Below, piece after piece: positions 24,254-33,910 of a stretch of DNA of 64,000 nucleotides (within the stretch, counting starts at the first letter, position 1; each line of letters opens with the position of its first letter). The notes under the pieces are model-generated. The model had not been told where the DNA came from, made no database searches, and saw only the letters and a list, made by a program, of their open reading frames with translations. This stretch comes from an uncultured Jannaschia sp. (GTDB taxonomy: Bacteria > Pseudomonadota > Alphaproteobacteria > Rhodobacterales > Rhodobacteraceae). Location: NCBI GenBank assembly GCA_947494145.1, contig CANLTZ010000001.1, positions 62,001 to 126,000 on the forward strand. The letters run 5' to 3'. The translations under genes were made by a program, and so were the position numbers.

Positions 24254-26752
24254 ATGAAGACCCATGTGAAGGCTTTGGTCGTCGGCGGCGGTGCCGTCGG
24301 CACCAGCATTGCCTACCATCTGGCCAAGGCGGGCTGGTCCGACGTCATGCTGCTGGAACGCGATGAATTGACATCGGGGTCTACCTGGCACGCGGCGGGC
24401 CTGTTGCCCTTGTTCAACATGGGCTACGCGACCAGCCACATCCACGACTATTCCGTGAAGTTCTACAAAACCTTGGAGGAGGAAACGGGCCTCAACCCCG
24501 GCTTTTCCGTCGTGGGCAATCTGCGCATGGCGCAAAGCCAGGCCCGGATGGACGAATACGAACTCTATGCCTCCACCGCCGAAACCGTGGGCATCCCCTT
24601 CGAATGGCTCACCCCCGCCCAGATCAAAGACCGCTATCCGCTGGTGCGCACGGACGATCTGGTCGGCGCGATCTATCACCCCACCGACGGCTACATAAAC
24701 CCCGCCGACGTCACTATGGCCATGGCCAAGGGCGCGCGGCAGCGGGGCGTCGTGATTGAGCGGAAATGGCAGGTGGACGGGTTCGAATGGACGGGCGCGG
24801 AATGGCGCGTGACGGTGACCAAGATGGCCGAGAAGGGCGGGAACCTTGTCCCGACCGACGAGGTGGCCACCATAATTGCGGAACATGTGGTCACCGCCAC
24901 CGGCAACCACGCGCAGCGCACCGCGCACCTGCTGGGCATCAAGACCCCCGCCATTGTGGTGGAGCACCAATATATCGTCACAGAACCCGATCCGGCCTTG
25001 CAGGATTGGCGCAAATCGAACCCCCAGCACCCCGTGCTGCGCGACGCCGACGCCAAATGGTATGTGCGCGAAGAACGGGGCGGCTGGATCCTGGGGCCTT
25101 ACGAACAGAACGCCCCCGCGCGCTTCCCCTATGGCGTGCCCGACAGCTTTCGGGCCGATCTGTTTCCATTGGATCTGGAGCGGATCGAACAGGAATACAT
25201 GTCCTTCATTCACCGCATCCCCAGCTCTGAGACAGCCGGTTTGAAGGACGATTATAATGGCCCGATCTGCTACACGCCCGACGGCAACCCCCTGGTGGGC
25301 CCGGCACCCGGACTGACGAATATGTGGCTGGCCGAAGGGTTCAGCTTCGGCATCACGGCGGCAGGCGGCACCGGGTATTACCTGGCGCAGATGATGGTCG
25401 AGGGCGAGGCCGAGATCGACATGGCGTCGCTCGATCCGCGACGGTTCGGGCCGTGGATGACCACCGAATATGCCAGTCGCAAGAACGAAGAAGCCTACGA
25501 CCACGTTTTCATCCTCCACCACCCCGACGAAGAACGCCCCGCCGCCCGGCCGCTGAAGACGGCGCCTTGCTACGACCGCGTTAAGGCCCGTGGCGCGCAG
25601 TTTGGCCAGGTCAACGGGTGGGAACGGCCCAACTATTACGGCCCCTCCGAAGCGCCCGACAGTTTCGACCATGACAGCCGCTCTTTCCGGCGTGGCGCGT
25701 GGTGGCCATACGCCGTGGAGGAGGCCAAAGCCGTCCGCGAAGCCGCAGGCCTGATCGATGCCACCGCCTTCGCCAAGCACCGGCTGACCGGGCCGGGGGC
25801 GGCGGCGTTTCTGGACTGGTTCACGACGAACAAGCTGCCCCGCGTGGGACGCATCAATCTGACCTATGCGCTGACCGATGCGGGCACGACGCGGACGGAA
25901 TACACCATCGTCCGGCAGGGTGAGAACGATTTCTATCTCGTCTCCGTCGGCGCGTGGGAGGCGTATGACGAAGACTACCTCTACCAAGCCATCATGGCTG
26001 AGGAAGATCGCTTCGGCCGTATCAACGAAGAAAACGTCACCGCCAAATACGGCGTCTTCGCCCTGGCTGGGCCGAGTGCGCGGGCGGTTCTGGCCGACCT
26101 GATCCGCGATGCAGAGCCGGACACCGCGCTGTCAAACAAGCGCTTCCCCTGGCTGTCGGCGCGGCCCATCGAGTTGATGATGTGCCCGGTCAACGCCATC
26201 CGCGTGGCTTATACCGGCGAATTGGGCTGGGAATTGCACCATCCGATGGAGATGCAGACTTACCTGTTCGACCGGTTGATGGAGGCGGGGGAAGCGCATG
26301 GCCTGAAACTGGTGGGCGCGCGGGCGCAAAACTGGCTTCGGCAGGAGAAATCCTATCGCGCCTTCGGGACGGAACTGGGCCGCGACGCGACACCTTTGGA
26401 AGCCGGGCTGGACCGCTTCGTGGATCTGTCAAAGGATTTCCATGGCAAGGCGGCCATGGTCGAAACCGGCATACGCTCCAAATGCGTGACGGTGCTGGTG
26501 GACGGCCCGCCCGATGCCGACCCTTGGGGGCGTGAGGCGTTATATGTCGGCGACGAAAAGGTCGGGCGCCTGACCTCGGGCGGCTATTCCGTGGCCTTTG
26601 GAAAGTCTATCGGCATGGGCTACGTCCGCCCTGACCTGGCGGTGCCGGGCACCAAGCTGAAGGTGCGGATGCAGCGCCAGCTTTGGGATGCGGAAGTGAC
26701 CGAGGACAGCCCCTATGACCCCAGCAATGCGCGGATTCGTCAGGACGGCTAG
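24254..26752 (+). CDS. Dimethylglycine/sarcosine dehydrogenase-like FAD-GcvT oxidoreductase
   Basis: This is an 832-residue two-domain enzyme. Residues ~1-380 form a DAO-type FAD domain (KALVVGGGAVGTSIAYHLAK). It contains SGSTWHAAGL, the motif that in this family carries the covalently flavin-linked His. Residues ~430-830 are an aminomethyltransferase (GcvT) fold that accepts the one-carbon unit on tetrahydrofolate (RSFRRGAWWPYAVEEAKA; GYVRPDLAVPGTKL). Such enzymes demethylate dimethylglycine, sarcosine or related methylamines, common in marine Rhodobacterales using betaine or choline. The start is set by GGAGG 7 bp upstream; a longer frame to 23996 overlaps lysR and is rejected. Confidence 0.87.
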   Translation: MKTHVKALVVGGGAVGTSIAYHLAKAGWSDVMLLERDELTSGSTWHAAGLLPLFNMGYATSHIHDYSVKFYKTLEEETGLNPGFSVVGNLRMAQSQARMDEYELYASTAETVGIPFEWLTPAQIKDRYPLVRTDDLVGAIYHPTDGYINPADVTMAMAKGARQRGVVIERKWQVDGFEWTGAEWRVTVTKMAEKGGNLVPTDEVATIIAEHVVTATGNHAQRTAHLLGIKTPAIVVEHQYIVTEPDPALQDWRKSNPQHPVLRDADAKWYVREERGGWILGPYEQNAPARFPYGVPDSFRADLFPLDLERIEQEYMSFIHRIPSSETAGLKDDYNGPICYTPDGNPLVGPAPGLTNMWLAEGFSFGITAAGGTGYYLAQMMVEGEAEIDMASLDPRRFGPWMTTEYASRKNEEAYDHVFILHHPDEERPAARPLKTAPCYDRVKARGAQFGQVNGWERPNYYGPSEAPDSFDHDSRSFRRGAWWPYAVEEAKAVREAAGLIDATAFAKHRLTGPGAAAFLDWFTTNKLPRVGRINLTYALTDAGTTRTEYTIVRQGENDFYLVSVGAWEAYDEDYLYQAIMAEEDRFGRINEENVTAKYGVFALAGPSARAVLADLIRDAEPDTALSNKRFPWLSARPIELMMCPVNAIRVAYTGELGWELHHPMEMQTYLFDRLMEAGEAHGLKLVGARAQNWLRQEKSYRAFGTELGRDATPLEAGLDRFVDLSKDFHGKAAMVETGIRSKCVTVLVDGPPDADPWGREALYVGDEKVGRLTSGGYSVAFGKSIGMGYVRPDLAVPGTKLKVRMQRQLWDAEVTEDSPYDPSNARIRQDG

Positions 26753-27278
26753 GGCGCTTGTCCTACTGACGCTTGCCTTCGGTGTCGGGTTTCTGACGCA
26801 TCATGCGCTCACACCCCTGTCGCCGAAGAACGTGCATATCAGCGGCGACGGGGCCGACCAGATCGCAGCCGCCTTTTTCCAATGGCCGGGCCCCGACCGG
26901 GCGCAGGTGCCCGAATTTGCCGAGTTTCAGGTGATCGCGCTCAGGCGCTGGCAGAATTTCGAGGGCATGACCGATCTGCGCCGTCTGTGCGGCGTGGCTT
27001 GCGACGGGAGCACGCCGGTGGTGGAGATACGCCGCCCCTCGCTCGATGGGCTGACGCGGGTTCTGATCGTGGATGTGGCGTTCTTTGGCGCGGGTCCGGC
27101 GCTGGACCAAGGAACGGTCATCGAAGAATACGTGTTGCCCTGCATCGCGGGCTTTATCTGGCGTATCCATCAATATGCGCCACCCAAAATCACCAAATGC
27201 GACGTGCCTGAGGTCCGCCATGTCTGGCGCCCCCGCCTGCGCACGCCGCAGCCACCAAGGTCTCTGTTTTCCCTATAG
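26715..27278 (+). CDS. Hypothetical protein with N-terminal membrane anchor
   Basis: The 187-residue frame begins inside the end of the dehydrogenase gene (38-nt overlap). It has one hydrophobic segment at about residues 13-32 (ALVLLTLAFGVGFLTHHALT) and a soluble domain with no recognised family. A later ATG (codon 5) is an alternative start. The stop TAG abuts the TAG of the opposing DUF2125 gene within CTATAG, so the two convergent genes leave no spacer. Confidence 0.6.
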   Translation: MTPAMRGFVRTARALVLLTLAFGVGFLTHHALTPLSPKNVHISGDGADQIAAAFFQWPGPDRAQVPEFAEFQVIALRRWQNFEGMTDLRRLCGVACDGSTPVVEIRRPSLDGLTRVLIVDVAFFGAGPALDQGTVIEEYVLPCIAGFIWRIHQYAPPKITKCDVPEVRHVWRPRLRTPQPPRSLFSL

Positions 27279-28217
27279 AGACCCCAGGGGCAGGCCCAAA
27301 ACGCGGATCTGTCCGGCTGCGATGGTGACGGGTACCGTGGCCATGCCGTCATCCCCGCGCAGCGAATTCAGCCCGCCATTCAAGATCGCGACCTGGCCTT
27401 CCCCGATGGCGCCTATGGCGACGAGTGTGTCCAGAAGCGGCTCCCACCCGCGTATCCGCAGCTCAAGCGCGCCATCAACCGCGCCCGACGCCGTGGTGGC
27501 CAGCGCGCCGGTCACGGCCAGCCGCAGGTCCCCCATGGACAGAAGCGCGTCGATGTCTTCGGCCAACGGGCCCGCGCCCCCATCGGCCAAGCCCGGCAGA
27601 CGGGCCTCAAATGTCAGCGCGTCAATGCGGCCCGGCAGGCCGCGCCCGGGGTCGATCAGACTGCGGAGCCAATCGTTCAAGCCCACATCGGTCATGGAAA
27701 ATGCCACATCCATCTCCCCCGGCACCTCGGTCCGCCGGGCCGCCATCAGGGCATTGCCTGCCGTCAGGCCAAATTGCGGGTCGATGATGTCCAGCCCTTC
27801 CGCAGTGGCGGTGAAACGGTCCAGATCGGGCTCCGTCGAGACGGTCAGAATGACCGAGGCGCGCAGATCGTCCGACCTGACCTCCACCTGCCGCCCCGGC
27901 AATTCGAACACCATCTGGTTGGGCGCGACGGCGATGATGTGATTGGGCCGGTAGGCCAGCGCGAAGACCTGAAAGAACGGCGCCGACCAGGTGATCAGCC
28001 CGTCGGGCGTGGTCACCATGGGCGCGGTCACCGTGGTGTCGAAGCGGTTGGGGAAGCCCGCGACGCCCAAATCGTCATAGGCGATGTCCCAGCCCGAGGC
28101 GCGGGCTTCTTCGACCAGAACCAGGCTACCCTCCCGCGCTGCGGTCGAGCCGACGAACCACCAGCCGCCCCAAAGCGCGCCCAACACGCAGACGATGATG
28201 ATCAGCCATTTTGCCAT
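27273..28217 (-). CDS. DUF2125 domain-containing protein
   Basis: The ATG at 28217 gives 314 residues: an N-terminal membrane segment (MAKWLIIIVCVLGALWGGWW) and a long periplasmic domain matching the alphaproteobacterial DUF2125 family. Typical features are GWDIAYDDLGVAGFPNRFD and ALAYRPNHIIAVAPNQ. The function is unknown; the repeated hydrophobic strands suggest a lipid- or envelope-associated fold. It is divergent from the ChaC-like gene (68 bp between starts). An upstream frame to 28505 is not supported. Confidence 0.82.
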   Translation of the reverse strand: MAKWLIIIVCVLGALWGGWWFVGSTAAREGSLVLVEEARASGWDIAYDDLGVAGFPNRFDTTVTAPMVTTPDGLITWSAPFFQVFALAYRPNHIIAVAPNQMVFELPGRQVEVRSDDLRASVILTVSTEPDLDRFTATAEGLDIIDPQFGLTAGNALMAARRTEVPGEMDVAFSMTDVGLNDWLRSLIDPGRGLPGRIDALTFEARLPGLADGGAGPLAEDIDALLSMGDLRLAVTGALATTASGAVDGALELRIRGWEPLLDTLVAIGAIGEGQVAILNGGLNSLRGDDGMATVPVTIAAGQIRVLGLPLGSL

Positions 28218-28285
28218 GTCTGCGCCCTTCCGAAATCGACCTCCCCCCTCTATCCCTGCCGGAACCGCCACGAAAGGGACAGTGC

Positions 28286-28870
28286 ATGACTGCGCCAAGC
28301 GACACCGATGACCTGTGGGTCTTCGCCTACGGCTCCCTCGTGTGGAACCCAGGGATCGAGGTGGCCGAGACGCGGTTGGCCACGCTGGCCGACTTCCGGC
28401 GGCGCTTTTGCATGTGGTCCATCCACCATCGCGGGTCCGAGGCTGATCCGGGCCTTGTCCTGGCGTTGGAGCCCCATGCCGGGGGCGCCTGCGCGGGGCT
28501 TGCATTGCGGGCCGCCGACCCCGGCGCGGCGCTGAGCGAATTGCGCGCGCGGGAGTTGATTTCGTCGGCCTATTACGAAGACCATGTCAGCCTGCTGACC
28601 CATGACGGCACCACCATCCAGGCGCTGGCCTATGTCATCAACACCGACCACGTCCAATATACCGGGGAGCTGCCGCTGGAACGCCAGGCCCAGGTGATCG
28701 CCCATGCTCAAGGCGGGCGCGGTCCAAACCATGAATATCTGGAACGCACGGCCCATGGGCTCCATGCGCTCGATATCGGCGATGCCGATCTGGACTGGTT
28801 GGTCACGCGCGTGCAACAGATCAGGTCAGAGACGCGCGCGGGCATTGTCGGGTCGCGCGGCGGCAGGTAA
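28286..28870 (+). CDS. ChaC-like gamma-glutamylcyclotransferase
   Basis: The 194-residue protein starts MTAPSDTDDLWVFAYGSLVW. The YGSL motif binds the gamma-glutamyl group, and the catalytic Glu lies later (RARELISSAYYED). ChaC-type enzymes degrade glutathione to 5-oxoproline and Cys-Gly in the cytoplasm. The chosen ATG at 28286 follows AAAGGGAC. It appears monocistronic, 43 bp before the TolQ-like gene. Confidence 0.85.
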   Translation: MTAPSDTDDLWVFAYGSLVWNPGIEVAETRLATLADFRRRFCMWSIHHRGSEADPGLVLALEPHAGGACAGLALRAADPGAALSELRARELISSAYYEDHVSLLTHDGTTIQALAYVINTDHVQYTGELPLERQAQVIAHAQGGRGPNHEYLERTAHGLHALDIGDADLDWLVTRVQQIRSETRAGIVGSRGGR

Positions 28871-28913
28871 CGTCAGCGCACAATAACAATGGCCACAAAC
28901 AGGGCCGGGGCAG

Positions 28914-30116
28914 ATGGCACGCGAACCGCTTGAGACCGAGGTCCAATTCTCACAGCCGATCCGGCAGATCGTCTACATGCTGGCGGTGCTTGGCGCCGTG
29001 GGCTTGGGCGTCTTTGTCGCCTATCCGCGGGTCGCGCCGATCTTTGCGGCAAACCCGTGGCTCAACGGCACGATCATCCTGGTCTTCGTCCTGGGTGTGA
29101 TCGCCTGCTTTGCGCAGGTCTTGCAGCTTTTCAGCTCCGTCAGCTGGATCGAAGGCTTCGCCGACCAGCGCCCGGGCCACGACATTTCCCGCCCGCCGGG
29201 CCTGATGGTGCCACTTTCCGCGCTTTTGCGGTCGCGATCGGCGCGCAGCCAGGTGTCGGCGTCGTCCTCTCGGTCGATCCTCGATTCCGTCGGCGCACGA
29301 ATGGAAGAGGCGCGGGATATCACGCGCTACATCGTCAACACGCTGATTTTCCTGGGCCTGCTGGGCACTTTCTGGGGCCTTGCCACCACAGTCCCGGCGG
29401 TCGTCGACACGATCCGCAACCTGAACCCCGATTCCGGGGAAGGGGGCGTGGCGGTCTTCGGACGTCTGATCGGCGGCCTGGAAGAACAGCTTGCCGGCAT
29501 GGGCACGGCCTTCGCGTCGTCCCTTCTGGGCCTCGCGGGGAGCCTTGTGGTGGGCCTGTTGGAGCTGTTCGCGGGTCACGGCCAGAACCGCTTCTACCGT
29601 GAAATGGAAGACTGGCTGAGTTCGATCACCCGGGTCGGTCTGGTGGGCGATGGCGAAGAAACCATCGACCAGTATTCCCTTGCCGCCGTTCTGGACCACA
29701 TGAACTACCAGATGGAAACGCTGCAAGACATGTTCCAGAAGGCCGAAGCCGGGCGCCTGGCGGCCGATGCCCGCCTGACCGTGCTGTCAGAGGCCATCAC
29801 CGCCATGGCCAACCGGATCGAATCCGGTGGCGACACGTCCGACGCGCTCAAACGGGTGGCGGAAGGGCAGGAAAACATCGTCGACGTGCTGCAAGGCTCG
29901 TCTGGCGGGGGCGACGGGCTCGACGCCGAAAGCCGGATGCGCATCCGGTCCATCGACGTGCAATTGCTCAAGGTCTTCGAAGAATTGCAGCAGGGTCGCC
30001 AAGCCGCCATCGACGATCTGCGCGGCGATATCGGCGCACTGACCCGCACCATGCGCCAGCTTAACCGCAACGTTCAGTCCACGAACCCGTCGCGGACCGT
30101 GGAAGGGGACGGCTGA
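28914..30116 (+). CDS. MotA/TolQ/ExbB-like proton channel protein
   Basis: This is a 400-residue inner-membrane protein. Hydrophobic segments are at about 18-38, 50-73, 140-160 and 195-220; the last two carry the MotA/ExbB signature (IFLGLLGTFWGLATTVPAV; GMGTAFASSLLGLAGSLVVG). The C-terminal 160 residues are polar and helical. It pairs with the OmpA/MotB-like protein starting 1 nt after its stop, so the two probably form a proton-driven stator-like complex linking the inner membrane to peptidoglycan. It has no tonB/tolR or flagellar neighbours. Confidence 0.85.
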   Translation: MAREPLETEVQFSQPIRQIVYMLAVLGAVGLGVFVAYPRVAPIFAANPWLNGTIILVFVLGVIACFAQVLQLFSSVSWIEGFADQRPGHDISRPPGLMVPLSALLRSRSARSQVSASSSRSILDSVGARMEEARDITRYIVNTLIFLGLLGTFWGLATTVPAVVDTIRNLNPDSGEGGVAVFGRLIGGLEEQLAGMGTAFASSLLGLAGSLVVGLLELFAGHGQNRFYREMEDWLSSITRVGLVGDGEETIDQYSLAAVLDHMNYQMETLQDMFQKAEAGRLAADARLTVLSEAITAMANRIESGGDTSDALKRVAEGQENIVDVLQGSSGGGDGLDAESRMRIRSIDVQLLKVFEELQQGRQAAIDDLRGDIGALTRTMRQLNRNVQSTNPSRTVEGDG

Positions 30117-30117
30117 G

Positions 30118-32202
30118 ATGGCCCTGGCCCGGCGCAGCGGGCAGCGCTTCACGGCGAATGTCTGGCCGGGCTTCGTCGATGCGATGACGGCGCTGCTGCT
30201 GGTGCTGATGTTCGTTTTGTCGATCTTCATGATCGTGCAATTCATCCTGTCGGAAACCATCGGTGAGCAGGATCTGGAACTGGACGCTTTGGGCGTGCAG
30301 GTGGCCGAACTGGCCCGCGCGCTGGGGCTTGAAAACGCCCGCGCCGCCGCGCTGGAAGATGAAGTGGCGTCCCTGGGCGCCGAACGCGACAGCCAGGCCG
30401 CGCTGGTCGCAACCCTGTCGGCCCAGCGTGATGAGTTGAACACCCGCGTCGCGTCTTTCGAGGAACAGGTTGCGGGTCTGTTGGCCGACCGGGACCGCTT
30501 GACCGCCTCGCTCGATGCCTCCGAAGGGGAACGCAGCGCGCTGGCTGCCCAGCTTGAAACCACCGAAGGGGAGTTGTCGCGCATCGTAGATGAGCGGGAA
30601 GCCCTGCAATTGGCGCTGGCCCAGGCCCGCGACGAAGTCGACGTCCAGGCCGAACAGGCCCGGTTGGCCGCCGCCCAGCGGGAGGCCGTGGATGCCCTTC
30701 TGGCCGACCTGCGGGCCGAAGCCGAGGACCGCGAAGCCACGCTGGCCCAGACCCTCGCTTCGCTGACCGAACAGGAAAATCGCGCCGCCGCCTTGCAGGC
30801 CGATCTTGACGAAGTTCAGCAGGATGTATCCGCCGACGAAGCCGCGCGCCTGGCCGAAGCCGCCGCTGCCCAGGCCCTGCGGGACCGCCTGGCCGCGGCC
30901 GAGACCGAACTTTCAGACGCAGAAGCCGCGCGCCTCGCGGAAGCCGCCGCCGCCGAGCAGCTTCGCAACCGCCTGGAAAACGCCGATGCCGAACTGACCG
31001 CCATGACCCTGGCGCTGGAAGAACAGCGCCGGGAGGCCGAGGAAACGCTGACCCTGCTGGCTGCCACGGAAGCGGCGCGCGACGATCTGGATGCCCGTCT
31101 GGCCCAAGCGCTTCTGGATCTCGATGGCTCTGAAGCCCAGGCAGACGATTTGAACGACCGCCTGGCCTCTGCGCTGACCGCGCTCCAGACGGAACGGGAC
31201 GATGCCCAATCCGAAGACGCCGCGCTGCGTGCCCGGATCGCCCAGTTGGAAGCGCAATTGGCCGATGCGGGCAATGCCGAAGCCGCCCGCCGCGCGCTGG
31301 AAGCCCGGTTGGCGGAAGCGCTCGCCGCCCAAGATGGGGCCGCGCAGGGTGAAGACGAATTGCGCCAGTCGCTCGCCGAAGCCCTGGCCGCCCGCGCGGC
31401 CGCCCAGACCCAAACCGCCGAAGCCCTGACCGAAGCCCAGCGAAGTGCCGCCCTTCTGGCCCAGGCGGAAACCGAATTGGCCCAGGTCGACGAAGAACGC
31501 ATTGCTGCCCAGCGGGAGGCCGCCGCGCTCAACGCGCAGGTATTGGAACTGCGCCAACAGCTTTCGGGGCTGCAAAATCTGCTCGACTCCGCCGCTGCCG
31601 CGGATGCCGAAGCGCAAGTGCAACTCGATAGCCTGGGCAACCAGCTTAACGCGGCGCTGGCTCAGGTGGCCAGCGAACAGCGCGCCCGGGCCGAACTGGA
31701 AGCCGCCGAGCGTCGCCGACTGGAGGCCGAGACCGAACAACTCGAACGCTTCCGGTCTGAATTCTTCGGCCAATTGCGCCAAGTGCTGGCCGACCGCGAC
31801 GAAGTCGAAATCGTGGGCGACCGCTTCATCTTCTCATCCGAGGTGCTGTTTGACGCAGGCGCGGTCACGCTGCGCCCCGAAGGCCGCCGCCAGATCGCCC
31901 AGGTCGCGGAAATCATCCTGGACGTGGCCACCGAGATCCCTGACGGCATCGACTGGGTCCTGCGTGTGGATGGCCATACCGATGACGTACCGCTCAGCGG
32001 CGGCGGACGCTACGCCGACAATTGGGAACTCAGCCAAGCGCGCGCGCTGTCGGTGGTGCGCTTCATGACCAACGAATTGGGCGTGCCGCCCTTCCGCTTG
32101 GCCGCTGTCGGGTTTGGGGAATACCGCCCCGTGGACCCAGCCCCCACGCCGGAGGCCCGCCAGCGCAACCGCCGCATCGAATTGAAGCTGACGGAGCGCT
32201 GA
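30118..32202 (+). CDS. MotB-like protein with ~500-residue coiled coil and OmpA domain
   Basis: The 694-residue protein has a single N-terminal membrane helix preceded by WPGFVDAMTALLLVLMF. Asp21 is in the position of the MotB proton-binding Asp. Residues ~50-555 are Ala/Glu/Leu-rich heptad-like coiled coil with near-repeats such as AARLAEAAAAQ/AARLAEAAAAE. The C-terminal OmpA/peptidoglycan-binding domain starts at about 563 (VEIVGDRFIFSSEVLFD) and has VDGHTDDVPL and NRRIELKLTE. The long rod would let the peptidoglycan-binding head reach far from the inner membrane. It is cotranscribed with the TolQ-like gene. Confidence 0.87.
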   Translation: MALARRSGQRFTANVWPGFVDAMTALLLVLMFVLSIFMIVQFILSETIGEQDLELDALGVQVAELARALGLENARAAALEDEVASLGAERDSQAALVATLSAQRDELNTRVASFEEQVAGLLADRDRLTASLDASEGERSALAAQLETTEGELSRIVDEREALQLALAQARDEVDVQAEQARLAAAQREAVDALLADLRAEAEDREATLAQTLASLTEQENRAAALQADLDEVQQDVSADEAARLAEAAAAQALRDRLAAAETELSDAEAARLAEAAAAEQLRNRLENADAELTAMTLALEEQRREAEETLTLLAATEAARDDLDARLAQALLDLDGSEAQADDLNDRLASALTALQTERDDAQSEDAALRARIAQLEAQLADAGNAEAARRALEARLAEALAAQDGAAQGEDELRQSLAEALAARAAAQTQTAEALTEAQRSAALLAQAETELAQVDEERIAAQREAAALNAQVLELRQQLSGLQNLLDSAAAADAEAQVQLDSLGNQLNAALAQVASEQRARAELEAAERRRLEAETEQLERFRSEFFGQLRQVLADRDEVEIVGDRFIFSSEVLFDAGAVTLRPEGRRQIAQVAEIILDVATEIPDGIDWVLRVDGHTDDVPLSGGGRYADNWELSQARALSVVRFMTNELGVPPFRLAAVGFGEYRPVDPAPTPEARQRNRRIELKLTER

Positions 32203-32215
32203 CAGGCCCGCGCGA

Positions 32216-33910
32216 TCAGAGGATCAGATCGCCCGCATTCATGTCGCGCACCCAAAGGATGTCGATCCGGGCATCGGCTTCGCCGTCTCCGTCGGCGTCG
32301 ATGGCCAGGCGCTGATCCATGAAGCGCACCTGGGCACCGCTGCCATCGAAGCCTTGCTCATCGATCCATTCCAGACCGCCGAAGCCCGTCAGGTCGATGC
32401 GATCCGTGCCGGAATCGAAGCCTTCGATCGTGTCCCGGTCGCGCGCGCGAACGCCCGTATCGCCCGGATTGAAAACAAAGATGTCGCGCGAATTGCCGTC
32501 TTCCCAGTCAGCCAGCAGGTCGGCCCCGGCGCCGCCATTGAAGATGTCGCGCCCATTGCCGCCAACCAGACGGTCATCGCCGGTGCCGCCGCGCAGGTCG
32601 TCATTGCCGTCCTGACCCGCAATGTCGTCATTCCCGCTGGATCCGTTGAGCGTGTCGTTGCCGTTTTCACCGCGCAGCTTATCGTTACCCGCGCCGCCGC
32701 CTAGCTGGTCGTTGCCGTCCCCGCCGGCGATGCTGTCGTCGCCCTGGCTGCCCATGACGCTATCCACGCCTGTGCCGCCATAGACGGTATCGTTACCCGA
32801 ACCGGCAAGCAGCATATCGTTTCCGTCACCGCCATTAAGGGTGTCGTCGCCGCTATTGCCCCGCAAGGTGTCGTTGCCTTCCTGGCCGCTCACCCGGTCG
32901 CTGCCCGCGCCACCGACCACCAGATCGCGGCCTTCCTCGCCGAACAGGTCATCATTGCCAGTGCCGCCATAAAGGGAATCGTTGCCGAAATCGCCGCCTA
33001 TCGTGTCGTTGCCGTTCTGTCCTTGGGCCCGGTCATTGCCAGTGCCCATCCAGATCGCATCGTCCCCGTCGCCGCCGCGCAGGCGGTCATCGCCTTCATT
33101 GCCGGAAAGCGTGTCAGCGCCTTCCCCGCCGACAATCGTGTCGTTGCCGTGGCCGCCGCCCATGGCGTCGTCGCCGTCTTCGCCCTTGATCAGGTCGGTG
33201 CCATCTTCCCCCCAGAGGGAATCGTTGCCAGCCCCACCGATCATCAGGTCGTCGCCTGCGCCGCCGCCCGACCGGTCATTGCCGTTCCCGGCCTCGATCG
33301 TGTCATCGCCAAGACCTGCCCAGATGGAATCGTTGCCACCACCGGCATCGAACAATTCATCCTCGGCGTCAGACAGGGCGACGCTGTAGGTGCCGGAATT
33401 CAGCGTTTCGGACGCCTCGGTGCCATAGACGATGTTCACCCCATTCACGAACCAGTTCAGCCAGCCTGCGACGTCGTCCACGCGCTCATTCGCGTTGCCA
33501 TCTTCATTCAGAAACCGCCCATCTCGGTATTCGAAGCCGATGTGGTAGATCGCATCCGCTATGGTGTTGACGAATGCGCGGTTCTGAAACTGCAACGTTC
33601 CGCCATCGCCCTGCACCAGGTGATAGCCAGTTTCGATATTGCCCTCATCGTTCCCATGGCCTTCGACGAACCGTTCATACAGCGCGGCATTCCCGCGGAT
33701 ATAGTCGCTGATCGCCTCCAGATCGTCTTCGTCGAGCTGGCGATCCGCGTTGACGCCCGTGGCCCGGATGGCCGCGGCGATCACATCGTTCATCGTGCGG
33801 GCAGCGTCCACGCCACCGGCAAGTTCATCAGCGGGCAGTCGCGCGCGCAGGCCCGGATCGGCGGCAGTAAATTCGGCGAGACCTTCGAGGCCGGGGATAT
33901 TGGTCGGCAT
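32216..33910 (-). CDS. RTX calcium-binding repeat protein
   Basis: The ATG at 33910 follows AAAGGAATACGCA and gives 564 residues. About 170 N-terminal residues of unknown fold (MPTNIPGLEGLAEFTAAD...) precede roughly 30 nonapeptide repeats of the GGxGxDxxx type (about 185-480), which bind calcium as a beta roll. A C-terminal segment of about 80 residues (DIFVFNPGDTGVRARDRD...) resembles the secretion end of type I-exported RTX proteins. No type I exporter genes adjoin it. The gene is convergent with the coiled-coil OmpA gene, 13 bp apart. Confidence 0.88.
   Translation of the reverse strand: MPTNIPGLEGLAEFTAADPGLRARLPADELAGGVDAARTMNDVIAAAIRATGVNADRQLDEDDLEAISDYIRGNAALYERFVEGHGNDEGNIETGYHLVQGDGGTLQFQNRAFVNTIADAIYHIGFEYRDGRFLNEDGNANERVDDVAGWLNWFVNGVNIVYGTEASETLNSGTYSVALSDAEDELFDAGGGNDSIWAGLGDDTIEAGNGNDRSGGGAGDDLMIGGAGNDSLWGEDGTDLIKGEDGDDAMGGGHGNDTIVGGEGADTLSGNEGDDRLRGGDGDDAIWMGTGNDRAQGQNGNDTIGGDFGNDSLYGGTGNDDLFGEEGRDLVVGGAGSDRVSGQEGNDTLRGNSGDDTLNGGDGNDMLLAGSGNDTVYGGTGVDSVMGSQGDDSIAGGDGNDQLGGGAGNDKLRGENGNDTLNGSSGNDDIAGQDGNDDLRGGTGDDRLVGGNGRDIFNGGAGADLLADWEDGNSRDIFVFNPGDTGVRARDRDTIEGFDSGTDRIDLTGFGGLEWIDEQGFDGSGAQVRFMDQRLAIDADGDGEADARIDILWVRDMNAGDLIL

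Noticed and set aside
28914-32202. Zorya (ZorAB) defence system.
   Set aside because: There is no ZorC/D/E-type effector gene beside the pair, and the long rod is on the MotB-like rather than the MotA-like protein.
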